The notes beneath the pieces are model-generated. The model searched no databases. It had not been told where the DNA came from and was given only the letters and a program-made list of their open reading frames with translations. From NCBI GenBank assembly GCA_017547995.1, contig JAFYNW010000074.1, positions 1-8,250 on the forward strand: 8,250 bases of DNA, written 5' to 3'. Position 1 is the stretch's first letter, and every line of letters starts with the position of its first letter. Positions 6,423-8,250 of the stretch are shown piece by piece. This stretch comes from Clostridia bacterium. GTDB lineage: Bacteria > Bacillota > Clostridia > Oscillospirales > Butyricicoccaceae. The position numbers and the translations under genes are program-made.

Positions 6423-6456
6423 AAAAGACCGTCCATAAGGGCGGTCTTTTTTGTTT
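6423..6456 (+). terminator. Intrinsic terminator of the peptidase-ung-GNAT operon
   Basis: AAAAGACCGTCC (6423-6434) pairs over 12 positions, one of them T-G, with GGGCGGTCTTTT (6439-6450) around the loop ATAA. The T run continues as TTGTTT. It is a strong rightward terminator that separates the core operon from the TIR gene block. Confidence 0.92.
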
Positions 6457-6482
6457 ACATTCTCACCAAAATGTGCTATGCT
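6454..6482 (+). promoter_or_regulatory. Promoter of the TIR gene block
   Basis: TTTACA (6454-6459), 17-nt spacer, TATGCT (6477-6482) with an extended -10 (TGCTATGCT). The predicted start is near 6489, 24 nt before the first TIR gene. The -35 overlaps the tail of the preceding terminator, so the block seems to have its own transcription. The -10 is imperfect. Confidence 0.6.
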
Positions 6483-6500
6483 TTATGTATACTGTTTATC

Positions 6501-6506
6501 AGGGGG
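6501..6506 (+). promoter_or_regulatory. Ribosome binding site of the first TIR gene
   Basis: AGGGGG with 6 nt before ATG 6513. It decides that start over the in-frame ATG at 6471, which lies before the predicted transcription start and has no binding site. Confidence 0.75.
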
Positions 6507-6512
6507 ATAAAT

Positions 6513-7196
6513 ATGGATAAAAAAGAAATTTTCATAAGCTACCGCTCGACTGAAGAAGTGCACGCAAGATGGATTAAAGAGCTTCTCGAAGTCAACAACA
6601 TCAGTTGCTGGATAGCTCCTGAATGCATCCCTTATGGTTCAAATTATGAAAAAGAAATTCCTATTGCACTTTCAAACTGTAAGGCGGTACTTCTTGTTGT
6701 TTCAAAAAAATCTCAACGCTCTAAGTGGGTACGCAAAGAAGTTCTCGCAGCTTTAAAGCTTGGAAAAATAATTTCCCCTTTTTTCATCGAGGACTGTAAG
6801 CTTGTAGGTATTTTCAATAAAAAACTTTCTCAAACCAAGCACTTCAAAGTTTTTGTCGACGTGCCAATTATTTTAGCCGAGCTTCTTGATTCGTTGCACA
6901 CTATTATTGGCAAACCTTCCGATAAACCATATATTTTCATTGATACACCTGAAGAAACAGAACGAAAGCTTGAAGAAGCTGAAGAAAAAATAAAAAAAGA
7001 GTTGGCAAAAAAAGAATTTCAGGAACACATTAACGCTACTTTCATTCCACATTTTTTTGCTCCCATTAAACTTTTTTCTAAAAATAAAGACAAACCTTTC
7101 TCCAACAAAACACTACGTGAATTACTGTTAATAATGATAGGACTCTTTATTTTCTGCATTTTATACATCTATGTAGTAAGAAACTTTGTGGTGTAA
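6513..7196 (+). CDS. TIR-domain protein with C-terminal membrane anchor
   Basis: A 227-residue protein. A full bacterial TIR domain occupies about 1-132: strand EIFISYRS (5-12), CWIAPECIPYGSNYEKEI (32-49, BB-loop region), AVLLVVS (58-64), and SKWVRKEVLAALKLGK (70-85). E76 in the last segment aligns with the catalytic glutamate of NAD-cleaving TIRs such as SARM1. A charged, probably coiled helix follows (about 147-170, rich in E and K). A single hydrophobic helix (about 203-221) ends six residues from the C-terminus, so the protein should be tail-anchored with the TIR domain in the cytosol. It is the first of three adjacent TIR genes, 16 nt before the second. It is more AT-rich than the genes to its left. 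NADase activity and a defence role are inferred from the family. A purely structural or scaffold TIR remains possible. Confidence 0.88.
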   Translation: MDKKEIFISYRSTEEVHARWIKELLEVNNISCWIAPECIPYGSNYEKEIPIALSNCKAVLLVVSKKSQRSKWVRKEVLAALKLGKIISPFFIEDCKLVGIFNKKLSQTKHFKVFVDVPIILAELLDSLHTIIGKPSDKPYIFIDTPEETERKLEEAEEKIKKELAKKEFQEHINATFIPHFFAPIKLFSKNKDKPFSNKTLRELLLIMIGLFIFCILYIYVVRNFVV

Positions 7197-7212
7197 CTAA
7201 CGAGGTATTTGT

Positions 7213-8121
7213 ATGAATAAAGACGTCTATATCATTTGTCATCCATCTTCCAGAAGCACAGCAGAAAATATAGCCAATTTCCTCAAAAAGGACAATATTG
7301 GTTATGATATTACACCGGTCCATGCAACGGATGTTTATAACGATGAGTTTACTGATATTATAAAGTCATTTGGTGTTGTAATAGCTGTATTATCCAAAAA
7401 AGCGCAATATTCTGAACGTGTTCTGTTTGAATGTAACGCCACAGAAAACTTGAAAAAAACCTTCTTACCTGTTATGGCAGAAAATTTTACTCTGTCCTCA
7501 GAATTCAATTTCTTACTTTCAAATGTACAGCGTTTTGAAGCTTTTAAAGATGACTCCGTCGTTTCCAGAGAATTAAAAGCTTCAATTTATCGTGCACTCG
7601 GTAAGGAGTTCCACGAAGCCCAAGATGAGGAAATTAAATCTCTGGACAAAAAAACAGATTCGCTTTCTGCAATTAATTCTGAAAACGTTCAAAAAACTGC
7701 CGCAATCAATCCTCAGGACCTAACCTTCCCTGAAATCAATCATATATTGCCTGTAAGAATTATTTTATCTCCTTTCTATATGGTTTCTCACATTTTCAAA
7801 AAGGATGATGTAAGCAAATTTCTCAAACCATCTCTCAAAATCTCTACCGCTCCACTCATAGCATGTTGGCTTCTGCCCGCACTTGGCATGTTAATGCCTC
7901 CTTTCAAGCTGTCCAACGTGTTTATCTCTATATCTTTAGCCGTTTTATTTTTCATATTCACATATCTGACATATACAATTTGTCTAAAAATAGCAAAAAG
8001 AGATATTAACCAAGCAAGTATTTTCTGGGTTTCTTTTTTCTATTCAACTACCATTAATGTTGTAGGATTTTCACTATATATATTAACTTTTGCCTTATTG
8101 TCTAAACTGGGGTATAAATAA
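7213..8121 (+). CDS. Diverged TIR-like protein with multi-pass membrane domain
   Basis: A 302-residue protein. Residues about 1-130 follow the TIR pattern weakly: strand DVYIICHP (4-11), a helix to about 26, strand IGYDITP (29-35), GVVIAVLSKKAQYSERVLFE (54-73) and a further strand near 84-88. SERVLFE aligns with SKWVRKE of the previous protein and keeps a glutamate (E73) but loses the tryptophan. The CW-AP motif of ordinary bacterial TIRs is absent. A polar linker (about 131-175) leads to a hydrophobic C-terminal half with about three membrane helices (roughly 208-228, 234-258, 268-296), loosely reminiscent of Yip1-type domains. GAGG 7 nt before ATG 7213 supports the start. Its stop overlaps the next gene's ATG (TAATG). 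It may sense, anchor or regulate its TIR partners; enzymatic activity is doubtful. Confidence 0.72.
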   Translation: MNKDVYIICHPSSRSTAENIANFLKKDNIGYDITPVHATDVYNDEFTDIIKSFGVVIAVLSKKAQYSERVLFECNATENLKKTFLPVMAENFTLSSEFNFLLSNVQRFEAFKDDSVVSRELKASIYRALGKEFHEAQDEEIKSLDKKTDSLSAINSENVQKTAAINPQDLTFPEINHILPVRIILSPFYMVSHIFKKDDVSKFLKPSLKISTAPLIACWLLPALGMLMPPFKLSNVFISISLAVLFFIFTYLTYTICLKIAKRDINQASIFWVSFFYSTTINVVGFSLYILTFALLSKLGYK

Positions 8122-8250
8122 TGAATACAATAGATGTTTTTATAAGTTATAAATCGGAATATGTGGAAAAAGCACGCGAGGTGCGTTCTATTCTCGAAGA
8201 AAATGGTTTATCTTGCTGGCTTGCATCGGATGATCTTGAGAACAAAAACA
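8121..8250 (+). CDS. TIR-domain protein, N-terminal fragment (cut by the window edge)
   Basis: Forty-three codons are visible from the ATG that overlaps the preceding stop by one base; GGGG lies 8 nt upstream. The peptide begins NTIDVFISYKSEYVEKA, has the first TIR strand DVFISYKS, and continues to GLSCWLASDDLE, the second strand and start of the BB loop. It resembles the first TIR gene closely in layout (FISY-K/R-S and SCW-I/L-A) and is clearly distinct from the second. The catalytic glutamate region and any C-terminal domain lie beyond the window, so architecture and activity are unknown. The overlap argues for co-translation with the upstream gene. Confidence 0.85.
   Translation, partial: MNTIDVFISYKSEYVEKAREVRSILEENGLSCWLASDDLENKN

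Noticed and set aside
6471..6512. Upstream ATG extending the first TIR protein by 14 residues
   Set aside because: It lies within the predicted -10 region with no ribosome binding site; AGGGGG before ATG 6513 and the TIR strand beginning right after it fit better.
1..8250. CRISPR arrays, tRNA/rRNA genes, insertion sequences, attachment sites, origins
   Set aside because: No regularly spaced repeats, no cloverleaf or rRNA-like stretch, no transposase or integrase frame, and no terminal repeats at the composition break could be seen.

Overview
The window looks like a chromosomal piece of a low-to-mid GC Gram-positive anaerobe of the class Clostridia, possibly Ruminococcus/Oscillospiraceae-like. 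The lineage call rests on the Firmicutes-type RpoB sequence, the strong GGAG-type ribosome binding sites, consensus sigma-A-type promoters and the M42 peptidase/Ung content. It is an inference, not a database match.

Left part (1-3222, minus strand): the first 1074 codons of rpoB, running off the left edge before the C-terminal end. It starts with GTG. The space upstream (3223-3652) is densely regulatory. It holds an rpoB promoter interlocked with a perfect-consensus promoter pointing the other way, two further rightward promoter candidates, two tandem terminator hairpins just after the consensus promoter, and a structured leader in front of the next gene. No rplJ/rplL (the usual neighbours) lies upstream of rpoB.

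Middle part (3653-6411, plus strand): a tight three-gene operon. It contains an M42-family metallo-aminopeptidase, uracil-DNA glycosylase (ung) 3 nt later, and an unusual fusion of a GNAT N-acetyltransferase with a NimA-like FMN-binding split barrel, whose ATG overlaps the ung stop codon. A strong intrinsic terminator closes the unit. rpoB and the M42 gene avoid TTA/CTA/TCA codons over very long stretches, the mark of strongly expressed core genes. This also creates long spurious antisense reading frames.

Right part (6454-8250, plus strand): after its own promoter begins a visibly more AT-rich, differently coded block of three consecutive TIR-domain genes. The first is TIR, charged helix, then a single C-terminal transmembrane anchor. 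The second is a diverged TIR-like domain followed by a multi-pass membrane domain. The third is a TIR gene that starts by a 1-nt overlap and is cut by the right edge. Three adjacent TIR paralogues of different architecture, two of them membrane-attached, in a probable operon at a composition break beside housekeeping genes, look like an acquired accessory island. A membrane-associated, NAD-cleaving or TIR-signalling immune system is a reasonable hypothesis but is not shown by the sequence. This block is the most interesting part of the window.
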